Below are positions 25,978-34,817 of a stretch of DNA of 64,000 nucleotides, one piece after another (the first letter of the stretch is position 1; each line of letters begins with the position of its first letter). The DNA comes from Cloacibacillus sp. (GTDB lineage: Bacteria; Synergistota; Synergistia; Synergistales; Synergistaceae), in contig JAVVPF010000008.1 in the NCBI GenBank assembly GCA_036655895.1, positions 17,453 to 81,452 on the forward strand, written 5' to 3'. A model generated the notes under the pieces. It searched no databases and had not been told where the DNA came from. It saw only the letters and a list, made by a program, of their open reading frames with translations. The translations under genes and the position numbers were made by a program.

Positions 25978-27099
25978 ATGGAAAACGAATATACAAATCT
26001 TCCGAAATTAACTATAGGCGCACATACGCCTAGATACCCCATCATACAGGGCGGCATGGGCATCATGGTCTCTGGCCCAAAACTTGCCGGCGCGGTGGCG
26101 GCGGCGGGCGGCATAGGTACTATAGCCTCCGTCGGTATGGCCGCATCATGCAGCGATTTTGACATGAACTCCGGCGCTAAAAACATCGAAACGCAGAACA
26201 ACAAAATACTCGCGCAATACATAACAGAGGCCAAGGCCGCGTCAAACGGCGGCGTCATTGCCGTCAACTGCATGTGCGCCTTAAGCGACTACGAAGAGCT
26301 GGTTCGCACCTCATGCGAAGCGGGCGCCGACATCATCATCTCAGGCGCAGGCCTTCCGCTCAAACTGCCGCAGATAACGGCCGACTTTCCAAACACGGCG
26401 CTCGTCCCCATTGTCAGCAGCGTCAAGGCGGCCGGGCTTATCCTCTCCCGCTGGGTCAAACACTACAACAGACTTCCCGACGCCTTCGTAGTCGAGACGC
26501 CGAACACCGCGGGCGGTCACCTCGGCGCGCGCGACGCGGAGCAGGCGATGGAAGAAAACCTCTCGCTTAAAGAGGTCGTCCCCGCGCTTGTTGCATATCT
26601 GAAAGAGCAGGGGTACAACATCCCAGTCATCTCCGCCGGAGGCATCTGGGACGGACGCGACATGAAAGAGGCCTTTGCGATGGGCGCAGTAGGCGTGCAG
26701 ATGGGAACACGCTTTGCCGCAACGGAAGAGGGAGACGCCTCCGACCGTTTCAAGCAGGCCTACATCGACGCGGAGGACAAAGACGTCGTGCTGCTGAAAA
26801 GCCCATGCGGGCTGCCGGGACGCGCGATAATGAGCCCGCTGCTAGAACGCTATTTTTCCGACACGCTCGATATGGCGAAATGCCGCGCCGCCTGTCTTTC
26901 GCACTGCCTCTGCCGCGTGAAGCACGAGACCTTCTGCATAGCGGACGCGCTCGTCAGCGCCTACAAGGGAGACTGGGAAAACGGCCTCTTTTTCTGCGGC
27001 AGCAACGTCGGCCACGTAAAGTCTATTCTGAAGGTGAAAGACCTCATGACGGAGCTGCTTTCGGAATTCAGCACGCCGGAGCCCGCTCCTTTGCGCTAA
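25978..27099 (+). CDS. Nitronate monooxygenase / FabK-like flavoprotein
   Basis: 373 residues, 2-nitropropane dioxygenase (NPD) family TIM barrel. Features: YPIIQGGMGIMVSGPKLAGA at the N terminus, ETPNTAGGHLG with the catalytic-type histidine, and ISAGGIWDGRDM followed by GAVGVQMGTRFAAT, the FMN phosphate site. The family includes nitronate monooxygenases and the enoyl-ACP reductase FabK. A C-terminal cysteine-rich patch (CRAACLSHCLCRVKHETFC) is seen in a subgroup of anaerobe proteins and might bind metal. No fatty-acid genes are nearby, so FabK is not favoured. Confidence 0.85.
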   Translation: MENEYTNLPKLTIGAHTPRYPIIQGGMGIMVSGPKLAGAVAAAGGIGTIASVGMAASCSDFDMNSGAKNIETQNNKILAQYITEAKAASNGGVIAVNCMCALSDYEELVRTSCEAGADIIISGAGLPLKLPQITADFPNTALVPIVSSVKAAGLILSRWVKHYNRLPDAFVVETPNTAGGHLGARDAEQAMEENLSLKEVVPALVAYLKEQGYNIPVISAGGIWDGRDMKEAFAMGAVGVQMGTRFAATEEGDASDRFKQAYIDAEDKDVVLLKSPCGLPGRAIMSPLLERYFSDTLDMAKCRAACLSHCLCRVKHETFCIADALVSAYKGDWENGLFFCGSNVGHVKSILKVKDLMTELLSEFSTPEPAPLR

Positions 27100-27139
27100 C
27101 AACACGCGCTCTGGTTTTGCAAAAGATAAAAGTTCGCAT

Positions 27140-27178
27140 GATGGCCCCCGTCGACAAGACGAGGGCCATCGTTATATT
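27140..27178 (+). terminator. Terminator-like hairpin
   Basis: GATGGCCC (27140-27147) pairs with GGGCCATC (27163-27170), followed by GTTATATTT. Confidence 0.65.
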
Positions 27179-27362
27179 TCGGCGGCGCTGCTGCGCCCCC
27201 CGCCGTAAGTAAAATAACAAGCATCGCAGAGCGCAAAAATGGCAAAACGTTCACTTTTGCGCGCCGACGTATTGAAAATTGCGACGCAGACGAGGTATAA
27301 TAAGACGAAGAAAAATAGCGCTGATTGATAGATCTTAAATAAAAAACAGGAGAACCATCAAG

Positions 27363-28103
27363 ATGGATAAAGGACATGGATTTACGCTGGTAGAGGTGCT
27401 GATAACGCTTGCGATAATAGGGATACTTGCGTCGCTTGGCTTTGTCAGCTTTGGAAAGGCGACGGACCGCGCGGGCGACACCGTCTGCCTCGCAAACAGA
27501 AAAACTATCATGCGGGCCTACGAGATAGACAAAAATTCAAAGAGGCCGGCGCCGGACCTTAAGGCGTTCGTAGCGGCCAGCTACGACAACATGATAGACA
27601 ACGAAAAAGCGCGCTGCCCCGCGGGCGGCGTATACTCCGCCTCAAGGGACGCCGTGACGAGCAGGGAGATAGTGGTCTGCTCTCTGCCGCGCCATAACGA
27701 CGGCGTGGCGCCGGACGGTGGGTTATCCGCAAATAGCAAATGGGAGGACGCCGTAAAGGACGGGCTAAAGCCCGGAGATATATTTGAGAAGGACGGCGTA
27801 TATTACGTAGCTACTACCGATTTTAATGGTAACTTCGATAAAAATATACCTTCCGGCAAAACACCTGAGGAAATCGCGCGCGCCCAGCAAAATGCCGACG
27901 GCGGCCTTGTAAAATTAACTGGTAATAAATTTGATTGGCAAACTACTCCACTTCCGTTTTCCATTTCCAGAGGAGATGTCATTATATTTAATGGAACCAC
28001 CTATGTTTGTCGACTGTCGGTCAGTACATCTTTTAATGTGGATGCAAACAATTACAACAGAGTTGTTCTAGACACCCTACCAGATTTGTTTAAGCTGCCA
28101 TAG
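27363..28103 (+). CDS. Type IV pilin-like / pseudopilin protein
   Basis: 246 residues. A short basic leader MDKGHG ends at the prepilin peptidase site, and FTLVEVLITLAIIGILASLG is the classic methylated N-terminal helix. The following domain is of unknown type. From about 27820 the DNA becomes clearly richer in A and T than the rest, and this part encodes two similar short segments (GDIFEKDGVYYVATTDFNGN and GDVIIFNGTTYVC) that could be a small carbohydrate-binding or beta-sandwich repeat. No assembly genes are nearby. It may be a minor pilin or a secretion pseudopilin. Confidence 0.8.
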   Translation: MDKGHGFTLVEVLITLAIIGILASLGFVSFGKATDRAGDTVCLANRKTIMRAYEIDKNSKRPAPDLKAFVAASYDNMIDNEKARCPAGGVYSASRDAVTSREIVVCSLPRHNDGVAPDGGLSANSKWEDAVKDGLKPGDIFEKDGVYYVATTDFNGNFDKNIPSGKTPEEIARAQQNADGGLVKLTGNKFDWQTTPLPFSISRGDVIIFNGTTYVCRLSVSTSFNVDANNYNRVVLDTLPDLFKLP

Positions 28104-28169
28104 CACAAACCAATATGAGTCACAAGAATAAGGCATATTTCCATGCGATGAAATTTAACCTACATTCCC

Positions 28170-29243
28170 CTATATCTTAGAATAGACCGTTTTCGCGCTC
28201 ACTCCGGGGCACATGCCCAGCTTTCCGGAGAGGGCGCTTATCGTTTCGTTCGGCGCGTCCATTATGATGCTTATTATGGAGATGCCGCGCTCTCTGTACG
28301 GCATGCCCATGCGCCCTATGATGTAGTCGCTGTAGTTGTGAAGAAGCTGGTTTATCTTCTCCGCGGCCTCCGGGTCTTCCACTATTATCCCTATCTGCGC
28401 TATCCTTGTTTCCATTTTTATCAGCCTTTCCGTACGCGCCGCGCCCTCACTGGGGGCGGGCACTATGCTCGTATATTCGCCTCTGCCTACGCGGTATCTG
28501 TGTATGTGGACGGGGACGTCGAAGGCTTTTTGCAGGTTCTCCTCCGTAAGGACCATCTCCGTAGCTCCGAACATCGCGCTTTTATCTGGCAGCAGAAGAA
28601 GCGCCTTCTGCGAAATGTCCATCGCGTGCTCCGGGTAGTGCGTGTTTATGACGGCGCTTATGTTTCGCTCCTTGCAGAGCGTCGAGATGGTGCGCAGCAC
28701 CGCCGACTGGTTTTTAAAGTCCAGGTTCGACTCCGGCTCGTCCAGCACGAGAAGCCTGGGGCGCGCGGCGAGCGCTCGCGCTATCATGACAAGCTGGTAT
28801 TCCCCGCCGCTTATTTTACTGCAAAGTTTGCCGGCAAGATGTTCCACGCCGGCAAGCGCCATCGCTTCGCGCGCCGCCTCTTCGTCTTTTTTTCCCGGCA
28901 TCGCAAGTTCGTTCATGTGCGCGCTGCGGCCCATCAGCACCATTTCGCGCACGGTGTAGACGAACGACGAAATTTTCGCCTGAGGCACGTAGCCTACGCG
29001 GCTCCAAAATTCCCGCTGGCGCAATTTTTTTATATCCTCACCGTCGAGGTAGGAGGCGCCGCGCCGCCATTTGCGCAGGCCGAGCATACATTTCATGAGC
29101 GTCGTCTTTCCCGCGCCGTTTGCGCCAAGCACCGCGAGTATCTCCGGCTCGCTTACGCTGAAATTTATGTCGCAGAGGCAGTCGGCGCCGCCGTCGTAGC
29201 AGAAGCTGCCGCCGCGCACCTCAAAGGAGCCGTTCGTCTTCAT
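28170..29243 (-). CDS. FecE-type ABC ATPase fused to a TM1266-like domain
   Basis: 357 residues from the ATG at 29243, which overlaps the permease stop (ATGA). Residues 1 to about 265 are an iron-siderophore/cobalamin class ATPase: Walker A GANGAGKTTLMK, signature ISGGE, Walker B LLVLDEPESNLDF. Residues 277-357, from METRIAQIGII to KTVYSKI, match the small TM1266 family known beside [FeFe]-hydrogenase genes, with GRMGMPYRERGI and LSGKLGMCPGVSAKT as family motifs. The fusion is in one uninterrupted frame. A methionine at the junction (codon 28415-28413) has GAAAGG upstream, so the small domain might also be made alone. It is the last gene of the nitrogenase-like operon. Confidence 0.88.
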   Translation of the reverse strand: MKTNGSFEVRGGSFCYDGGADCLCDINFSVSEPEILAVLGANGAGKTTLMKCMLGLRKWRRGASYLDGEDIKKLRQREFWSRVGYVPQAKISSFVYTVREMVLMGRSAHMNELAMPGKKDEEAAREAMALAGVEHLAGKLCSKISGGEYQLVMIARALAARPRLLVLDEPESNLDFKNQSAVLRTISTLCKERNISAVINTHYPEHAMDISQKALLLLPDKSAMFGATEMVLTEENLQKAFDVPVHIHRYRVGRGEYTSIVPAPSEGAARTERLIKMETRIAQIGIIVEDPEAAEKINQLLHNYSDYIIGRMGMPYRERGISIISIIMDAPNETISALSGKLGMCPGVSAKTVYSKI

Positions 29244-30238
29244 GCGCGTATGCCTCCCGTCTTTCGCAGCAGGATTATGAAAAAGGGCGCGCCTATTACC
29301 GCAGTCAGAATAGAGGCCGGTATCTCCGAGGCCGCCGCGCTGCGCGCCGCCGTGTCTATGACAAGCATGAAGAGCGCGCCAAGCGCCATGCTGGCGGGCA
29401 CTACGGCACGGTTGTCGTTGCCAAAGAGCATACGTGAGGCGTGAGGGATGAGCAGACCGACCCAGCCGATTAAGCCGCACATTGAGACGACTGAGGCCGT
29501 TATCATGGCGGCTCCCGTTATGACGAGCAGCCGGACGCGCCGGACGTTTATGCCAAGCGATGCCGCCTCGTCTTCGCTTAAGGTCATGGCGTTGAGCTTC
29601 CACCTGTAGAGCCATATAACGAGCATTCCGGCGCAGATGAGAGGAGATCCCATCGCAAGGCTTGCGCGCGTCGCGGCGGACAAGCTGCCCATGAGCCAGA
29701 AGGTGATGGCGGGCAGCACGTCCTGAGGGTCTGCCGCGTATTTGACGAGTGAGACGAGCGCGGCAAAGAGCGCGCTTACGACCATGCCGGCCAGTATCAT
29801 CATGATGACTGACGACGCGCCGCGCACGCGGCTGACGAACATAACGAGCGCCACGGCGGCAAGGCCCGCGGCAAGCGCCGAAAGCTGCACGAGATGCGAC
29901 GGCAGCCCGACAAGTATGCCAAGCACCGCGCCAAACGACGCGCCAGTGGCCACGCCCAGCGTGTCGGGCGTGGCGAGCGGGTTTGAAAAAAGCGCCTGAA
30001 AGGCGGCGCCCGCGACGCCTAGCCCTGCGCCCGCAAGCAGAGCGAGTGCGATGCGCGGCAGCCGGATGTTGAGCACGACGCTGCGGGCCATCTCCGAGAC
30101 CTCGACGCCCGCAAGCCCCGGCAGCAGCGCGCCCGCTATTTCCGCAAGCGTGACGTGAAAACGTCCCGCCGTCATCGCGGCAAGCGAAGAGAAAACGAGC
30201 AGCGCGGCTATCGAAAAAATCAGCGCGCCCTTTCTCAT
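29240..30238 (-). CDS. FecCD-family ABC transporter permease
   Basis: 332 residues, the usual BtuC/FecCD length with about 10 membrane helices. Conserved segments are RLPRIALALLAGAGLGVAGA near residue 60, LGVATGASFGAVLGI, and CGLIGWVGLLIPHASRML near residue 240, the loop that contacts the ATPase. It overlaps the binding protein gene and the ATPase gene by four bases each. The substrate class is a metal chelate or corrinoid-like compound by family; the neighbours suggest it feeds or serves the nitrogenase-like enzyme. Confidence 0.94.
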   Translation of the reverse strand: MRKGALIFSIAALLVFSSLAAMTAGRFHVTLAEIAGALLPGLAGVEVSEMARSVVLNIRLPRIALALLAGAGLGVAGAAFQALFSNPLATPDTLGVATGASFGAVLGILVGLPSHLVQLSALAAGLAAVALVMFVSRVRGASSVIMMILAGMVVSALFAALVSLVKYAADPQDVLPAITFWLMGSLSAATRASLAMGSPLICAGMLVIWLYRWKLNAMTLSEDEAASLGINVRRVRLLVITGAAMITASVVSMCGLIGWVGLLIPHASRMLFGNDNRAVVPASMALGALFMLVIDTAARSAAASEIPASILTAVIGAPFFIILLRKTGGIRA

Positions 30239-31335
30239 TTAGTCTGGTTCACGTAGCCGGAGGCCGAGGCGCGCCCCTGATTGAAGACCTGTTTCACCTG
30301 CTTGTCCGTCAGAGTGACGCCGTATATTTTTTTGTAGTAGCCGCGCGTCTCTTTTTCTATGTCTACGTTTTTAAAAAGCTGCGGGTAGACCTTCTGCGCC
30401 GTCCACAAAAGCGTGACGGGCGTGTCTATGCCCGGCGTGTAGCTGCGGTAGGTGCCAAGCGGCATTTTGTAGACCGCCTTGTTCTTGACGGCGCGCACGC
30501 CGCTCCAGTCGCGCCCCGGCGTTTTGTTCGAGTAGAGGTCCTCCGGCAGCGCCGGCGTGAAGTTTGTTATGAAGATGACGTCCGGGTTCCATTTATAGAC
30601 CTGCTCCATCGTTATGACGGCGTTCATGTTCTCCGCCGGAACCTCTTCCGCCGCGTTCTTCGCACCTACTGCGTCGCACCAGTACTGGCCGAAGAAGCTC
30701 TTGCCGGAGGTCACTATTTTTTTATCGTCGTACTGGAAGAGGTAGAGCACCTTTTTGCGCGCTTCCGGCTTTATGTTCTTCACCTTTTTTTGAACGTCGG
30801 CGTAGACGCTTTTGCTGTAGGCGGAGGCTTCGCGGCTCTTCGCGCTCTCTGGGAATATCTGGCTCAGCGTCTTTATCCATTCGTCGTAGGTGCGCAGCAC
30901 GTCGTAGTTCCACTTTGTAGGCGAGATGGCGACCGCCGTGAGGCCCGCCGCGCGGATCTTTTTGCCCATCTCCTTGTCGCCCGCAAGATAAAAGACAATA
31001 TCGGGACGCAGCGTCATAAGCTCTTCGATGTTTATGTCAGAGCCGCTTGTGAAACCAGTCTGCGCCTTCAGTATATCGGGGAAAAGCTCGCCCAGCAGCC
31101 CCGCCTTCGCAGCGCCCATAGAGGCTGGGGGGATGCCCACTATTTTTTTGGCCGAGTTCAGAAATACCGTCACGACCGACGCAAAGGGAAGGATGCCGGC
31201 AATGGCTACCCTTTCTATTTTGTCTGGAAGAGTTACTTTAAAGCCGTCCTCGTCCGTTACGACGCGCGCGGCAAACGATGGGGCGGCAAACGACATAACC
31301 ATCGCCGCCATTAAAAGCACAGCCAGTTTTTTCAT
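30235..31335 (-). CDS. Periplasmic substrate-binding protein of the FecB/BtuF class
   Basis: 366 residues from the ATG at 31335, which overlaps the preceding stop (ATGA). A signal peptide KKLAVLLMAAMVMSFAAPSF with cleavage after FAA or SFA is present; there is no lipobox cysteine. The fold is the two-lobed class III binding protein with the long helix linker: DKIERVAIAGILPFAS, IEELMTLRPDIVFYL and WNPDVIFITNFTP are characteristic. Ligands of this class are iron-siderophores, haem or cobalamin. Being in one tightly overlapping operon with nitrogenase-like genes suggests a metal complex or organic cofactor as ligand. Confidence 0.92.
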   Translation of the reverse strand: MKKLAVLLMAAMVMSFAAPSFAARVVTDEDGFKVTLPDKIERVAIAGILPFASVVTVFLNSAKKIVGIPPASMGAAKAGLLGELFPDILKAQTGFTSGSDINIEELMTLRPDIVFYLAGDKEMGKKIRAAGLTAVAISPTKWNYDVLRTYDEWIKTLSQIFPESAKSREASAYSKSVYADVQKKVKNIKPEARKKVLYLFQYDDKKIVTSGKSFFGQYWCDAVGAKNAAEEVPAENMNAVITMEQVYKWNPDVIFITNFTPALPEDLYSNKTPGRDWSGVRAVKNKAVYKMPLGTYRSYTPGIDTPVTLLWTAQKVYPQLFKNVDIEKETRGYYKKIYGVTLTDKQVKQVFNQGRASASGYVNQTK

Positions 31336-32474
31336 AACGAAAGCTCCCTTTCTATCCATTCATTAAAAGCTCCGCCGATAAATATCGGGATGTCGCTTCG
31401 GTAGATGCGCCCGGAAAAACCCTCGTGCGGCAGGCTGACAAAGCGGCAGTCCGCCGGGGCCGCCGCGCGAAAAAGCGGGTCGGCTATCACTATATCCGCT
31501 TTTTTCAGCGTAGAAAATATCGCGTCTTCGTCGGGAAAGCCAAGCGGCGATATGGCGCGCACCCCGCGCAGGCGATAGTCCTCACGCAGCGCGCGCGCTA
31601 TCGAGGCGCACTGCACCGGCTCGCCTATGACGAATATCTTGTCGTCTTCCGCAGCGCGCGGCGCGTTCAGCAAGCTTTGGTCCTCTCCACAAGCCGCCGC
31701 CTTTTCTATGAGCGCGAGCATTTCAAGCGTCACGCTTTCGCCGACCGGAAGGCCGGTGACGCACGGCGTGCCGTATATCTCGCGCAGCGCAGCAGCCGGC
31801 CCCTCTCCGCAGGATGAAACGACTACGTTCACGCAGGCCTCTCCCGCGTGCATCAGCTCATCCCACGAAGAGCCCATCGCCCAGCAGCCGACGACGGAAC
31901 AGCCGTTTTCCTCAAAGAGCGCCCGCAGCGCGGGGACGTTGCCCGTCACCGAAAAATCAAGCGGCGTGACGCCAAGCAGATTGACGGATGGGCGCGCACC
32001 GGACGCGCGAGGCACGCGCGTTACATCCTTGCCGCAGAAGCGGCGCGCTATCGCCTCAAGCGCCATCGAAGCGCCGCTGTTGTAGGAGTGCATGCTGTTC
32101 GTCGCAAGCCCCAGCGTCGGCATCCCGCACCGCGCCTCTATAAGCCGCGCTATCGCCGGCAGGTCCGTCCCCATCATCATCGGGATAGGCGTCCCGGCAA
32201 CGGCGACAAACCGCGGCTTCAGCTCCAGCGCTGCACGGCATACGTCGCAGATGAGCTTCTCGTCGTCGCCCATAAGCGCGTCCACCTCAGCGAGGGCGGA
32301 GACGTAGACCATAGAGGGCATATCGTACCAGCGCGGCTCGTCGTGCGTATTGTAGGTGGAGTTGCAGCCCGAGGCGTCGTGCATTATCGTCATGCCGCCC
32401 ATCTCATAGAGCGCGGAGGCGACGCCCGAGACGTCCGCCGTATATGTCGAAAGTATCGAACTTGTCTGTTTCAA
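31332..32474 (-). CDS. Nitrogenase component 1-like protein, NifK/NifE-type subunit
   Basis: 380 residues if started at the TTG (32474-32472), which has GGGGG 8 bases upstream and overlaps the previous stop in the same TTGA fashion as the other genes of this operon; a GTG slightly upstream is the alternative. The N-terminal TADVSGVASALYEMGGMTIM followed by HDASGCN corresponds to the HGxxGC metal-cluster segment of nitrogenase component 1. The second cluster segment reads VAGTPIPMMMG, where classic subunits have a cysteine. Only one of the usual three cluster cysteines is therefore clear. It should pair with the next subunit; the product is unknown. Confidence 0.85.
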   Translation of the reverse strand: MKQTSSILSTYTADVSGVASALYEMGGMTIMHDASGCNSTYNTHDEPRWYDMPSMVYVSALAEVDALMGDDEKLICDVCRAALELKPRFVAVAGTPIPMMMGTDLPAIARLIEARCGMPTLGLATNSMHSYNSGASMALEAIARRFCGKDVTRVPRASGARPSVNLLGVTPLDFSVTGNVPALRALFEENGCSVVGCWAMGSSWDELMHAGEACVNVVVSSCGEGPAAALREIYGTPCVTGLPVGESVTLEMLALIEKAAACGEDQSLLNAPRAAEDDKIFVIGEPVQCASIARALREDYRLRGVRAISPLGFPDEDAIFSTLKKADIVIADPLFRAAAPADCRFVSLPHEGFSGRIYRSDIPIFIGGAFNEWIERELSL

Positions 32475-33799
32475 CAGCAGCACCCCCAGCCCTTCACCTG
32501 AATGATTTTCTTGGTATCTTTTTCGTTTATCACAGCCTCGCATATCTCCTCCGCCATGCGCGCTATGCCGTCGTAGCCCCAAAAACCGCCGCCTTCCAGC
32601 ACATTGACGAAGTGGGGCGTATCCGTGAAGTAGGCCGCCTTTTGACCGATGGCTATAGTCTCGTCCAAAGAAGAGGCGTTTGCGCGCGGCAGAAGGCCCA
32701 TCTTCGGATGCACCGTAGCCGCAAGCTCAAGCTCCGGGTATTTTTCGCGCAGCCTGTCAAAAGCGGGACGCTCCTCCGGTATGAACTGATCCGCGTAGAC
32801 GCACGTCACGTGTATGCCGTGGTCGAGCAGCAGCTCCGCAAGCCCAAGCGGACGCGGCGTAGCCGTGTAGTCTATGACAACGGGCCTCTCTCCAACAAGA
32901 CGCGCGGCATACGAAAGCGCGCGCTCCGCCTCCGCGCGAAGCAGCGCCGTATCTATCTTTGGGATCTTCAGGCGCGCCGCGAGCTTGTCAAGGTTTTCCT
33001 CAATCTCGCGCGCCTCGTAGCTGAGCGGCAGATAAATATAATCCTGCCCGATGCGCTCCTTCAGATCCTTCACAGCCGTAAGCGCCGCCGGCATATAGGC
33101 GATGTTCAGCGAGCTTTCGGCCATCTTCCGGTATTCGTCGAAGCTCTTGCAGGCCGTTATCTCACGCACCGTAAAACCGGCGCTTTTTAGCATCCGCACA
33201 AAGTCCGAAGAGGCCTCCGTAGGATAATTGTTGCCGATTATGTTGACCGCCTTTGCGTCAAGCGCTGGACGCCGTTCAAGAAAACTGTACAGCCGCGAGC
33301 GCGTCATTGGGTCTGGCGGCGTCTTCGTCTTTCGCATTATCGGGTTCATGTAGCAGTCGGTGAAATATATATCGGGAAAACGCGCGAGGAGCTTTTCGTA
33401 AACGTAGTTCAGGTCGCAGCCCATGAAATGGTGGATGCAGCTCGTAAAAATAAGGACGGCGGCGGGCTGCTTTGGGAGCTTATTGAGAATGTCGGTCACG
33501 CCCTCTATTATCAGCGCCTCCATGTCGCCGTCAAGCACGTTGTTCTCGCAGACGGCGATCGTTGAAAAGCGGCTCGACGCGCCCATCTCCGCCGCCGTGA
33601 GCACGACGCCGCGAAGACAGCCCTGCGCGCAGACATATATCTGATGGCTCTCCGGCAGCAGCATCGCCGTATGGACGATGTTCCAGAGGCCGCGCGCGGG
33701 CGAGCCGTACTCCACGCCGTATTCATAAGGCGCAAGCGACGCGGCCTCCTTTATTTTAACCGTAGCCCCGCTGTAATCCGGCTTGTGGAGGTCTATCAT
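32471..33799 (-). CDS. Nitrogenase component 1-like protein, NifD-type subunit with Cys-rich ends
   Basis: 442 residues. [20 protein letters not shown] leads to CAQGCLRG, and [13 protein letters not shown] follows about 60 residues later; these lie where NifD has its second and third cluster cysteines. The position of the first NifD cluster cysteine, before the GLWNIVHTA segment, has no cysteine. The C-terminal part [17 protein letters not shown] resembles the nitrogenase GPxHGFDGF region. The protein ends in GWGCCC, three cysteines in a row. The start overlaps the NifH-like stop by four bases. This is a nitrogenase-like (group IV-VI type) enzyme, not a nitrogen-fixing NifD. Confidence 0.88.
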   Translation of the reverse strand: MIDLHKPDYSGATVKIKEAASLAPYEYGVEYGSPARGLWNIVHTAMLLPESHQIYVCAQGCLRGVVLTAAEMGASSRFSTIAVCENNVLDGDMEALIIEGVTDILNKLPKQPAAVLIFTSCIHHFMGCDLNYVYEKLLARFPDIYFTDCYMNPIMRKTKTPPDPMTRSRLYSFLERRPALDAKAVNIIGNNYPTEASSDFVRMLKSAGFTVREITACKSFDEYRKMAESSLNIAYMPAALTAVKDLKERIGQDYIYLPLSYEAREIEENLDKLAARLKIPKIDTALLRAEAERALSYAARLVGERPVVIDYTATPRPLGLAELLLDHGIHVTCVYADQFIPEERPAFDRLREKYPELELAATVHPKMGLLPRANASSLDETIAIGQKAAYFTDTPHFVNVLEGGGFWGYDGIARMAEEICEAVINEKDTKKIIQVKGWGCCC

Positions 33800-34557
33800 T
33801 TCACGCCTCCACAGGCGTCAAGCACATTTTTTGCAAGCGCGCGGTATTCGTCCGCCATTTCGCTCTCCGGGAAGGCTTCAAGCACAGTCTTCTGCAGCTC
33901 CTCCGCCTGCTGCACGACGGAGCTGAAAGGCAGAGCGCCAACAATGCGCGACTCGATATCCGCCGCCAGCTCCTCCACTTTTTCCTCTTCGCGCGGCACG
34001 TTCCTGCGGTTCAAAATTATTCCGCCAAGCGACGCGTATCCGCGCTCGCGGAAATTCGCCACAGCCTGCGCGATATTGGCCGCGGCGTGAAGCGCCATAT
34101 TCTCGCCGCTCGTGACGACGAAAACCTTCTTTGCGTAGCCCTCGCGTATCGGCATAGCGAAGCCGCCGCAGACGACGTCGCCAAGCACGTCATAAATCAC
34201 GGCGTCCGGCCTGTATATCTCAAAAGCGCCCTTTTCCGAGAGCTTCTCCATCGCCGCTATGATGCCGCGCCCAGCGCAGCCAAGCCCCGGCGCGGGGCCG
34301 CCCGCCTCGACGCAGAGGACGCCCGCAAAGCCCTCCGTCACCATCTCTTCAAGCGAAAGCTCGGCGCCCCGTTTTTTTATCAGCTCCAGCACCGAAGGCG
34401 TCCGCCCGCCTCCGCGAAGATTCACCGTAGAGTCGGCTTTCGGGTCGCAGCCGATCTGCATTACGCGCATCCCCGACTGCGCAAAAGCAGCCGCAAGATT
34501 TGACGCCGTCGTAGATTTTCCAATGCCGCCCTTGCCGTAAATCGCGATCTTTATCAT
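33796..34557 (-). CDS. NifH-like reductase (P-loop iron-sulfur ATPase)
   Basis: 253 residues from the ATG at 34557, with GGAGG 9 bases upstream. The P-loop [11 protein letters not shown], the GCDPKADST switch and two cluster cysteines in [10 protein letters not shown] and [14 protein letters not shown] are all conserved with NifH, BchL and CfbC, so it should bind a [4Fe-4S] cluster between two subunits and deliver electrons with ATP hydrolysis. The arginine used for ADP-ribosylation in NifH is present in GCAGRG. It is the first gene of the operon and supplies electrons to the two component-1-like subunits. Confidence 0.93.
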   Translation of the reverse strand: MIKIAIYGKGGIGKSTTASNLAAAFAQSGMRVMQIGCDPKADSTVNLRGGGRTPSVLELIKKRGAELSLEEMVTEGFAGVLCVEAGGPAPGLGCAGRGIIAAMEKLSEKGAFEIYRPDAVIYDVLGDVVCGGFAMPIREGYAKKVFVVTSGENMALHAAANIAQAVANFRERGYASLGGIILNRRNVPREEEKVEELAADIESRIVGALPFSSVVQQAEELQKTVLEAFPESEMADEYRALAKNVLDACGGVK

Positions 34558-34577
34558 CCAAACGCCTCCAAATATAA

Positions 34578-34610
34578 AAATCCCTCTGCCGTACAAAGAC
34601 AGAAGGATTT
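34578..34610 (-). terminator. Possible attenuator hairpin in the leader of the nitrogenase-like operon
   Basis: In minus-strand RNA AAAUCCUUCUG (34610-34600) pairs over 11 bases, one of them G-U, with CAGAGGGAUUU (34588-34578), followed by UUAUAUUU and then the ribosome site. It has the form of a rho-independent terminator placed before the first gene. Confidence 0.55.
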
Positions 34611-34817
34611 GGCATTGTTGAAAGACCAATCTTTTATATCACGCCTTCTGACTCCGAACATATCATCGTCAATTCAGAACGATTTCTATTTATTTTTACA
34701 TCTGAATCATACCACCAGAGACGCAATAATTGCAAGTGGGAACGGCTATGGACTTTAGCTTTTTTACCGCCAAACTCGCAAGGCGCGCCTATTTACATTT
34801 TGATCCTAATAATTATG

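Noticed and set aside
28338..29444. Long plus-strand open frame of 368 codons opposite the ABC ATPase
   Set aside because: It mirrors the conserved ATPase gene and shows Arg/His/Ala-rich shadow composition.
28170..29615. Longer reading of the ATPase gene starting at 29615
   Set aside because: The extra 124 codons lie inside the permease gene and look like shadow sequence; the ATGA overlap at 29243 is the natural start.
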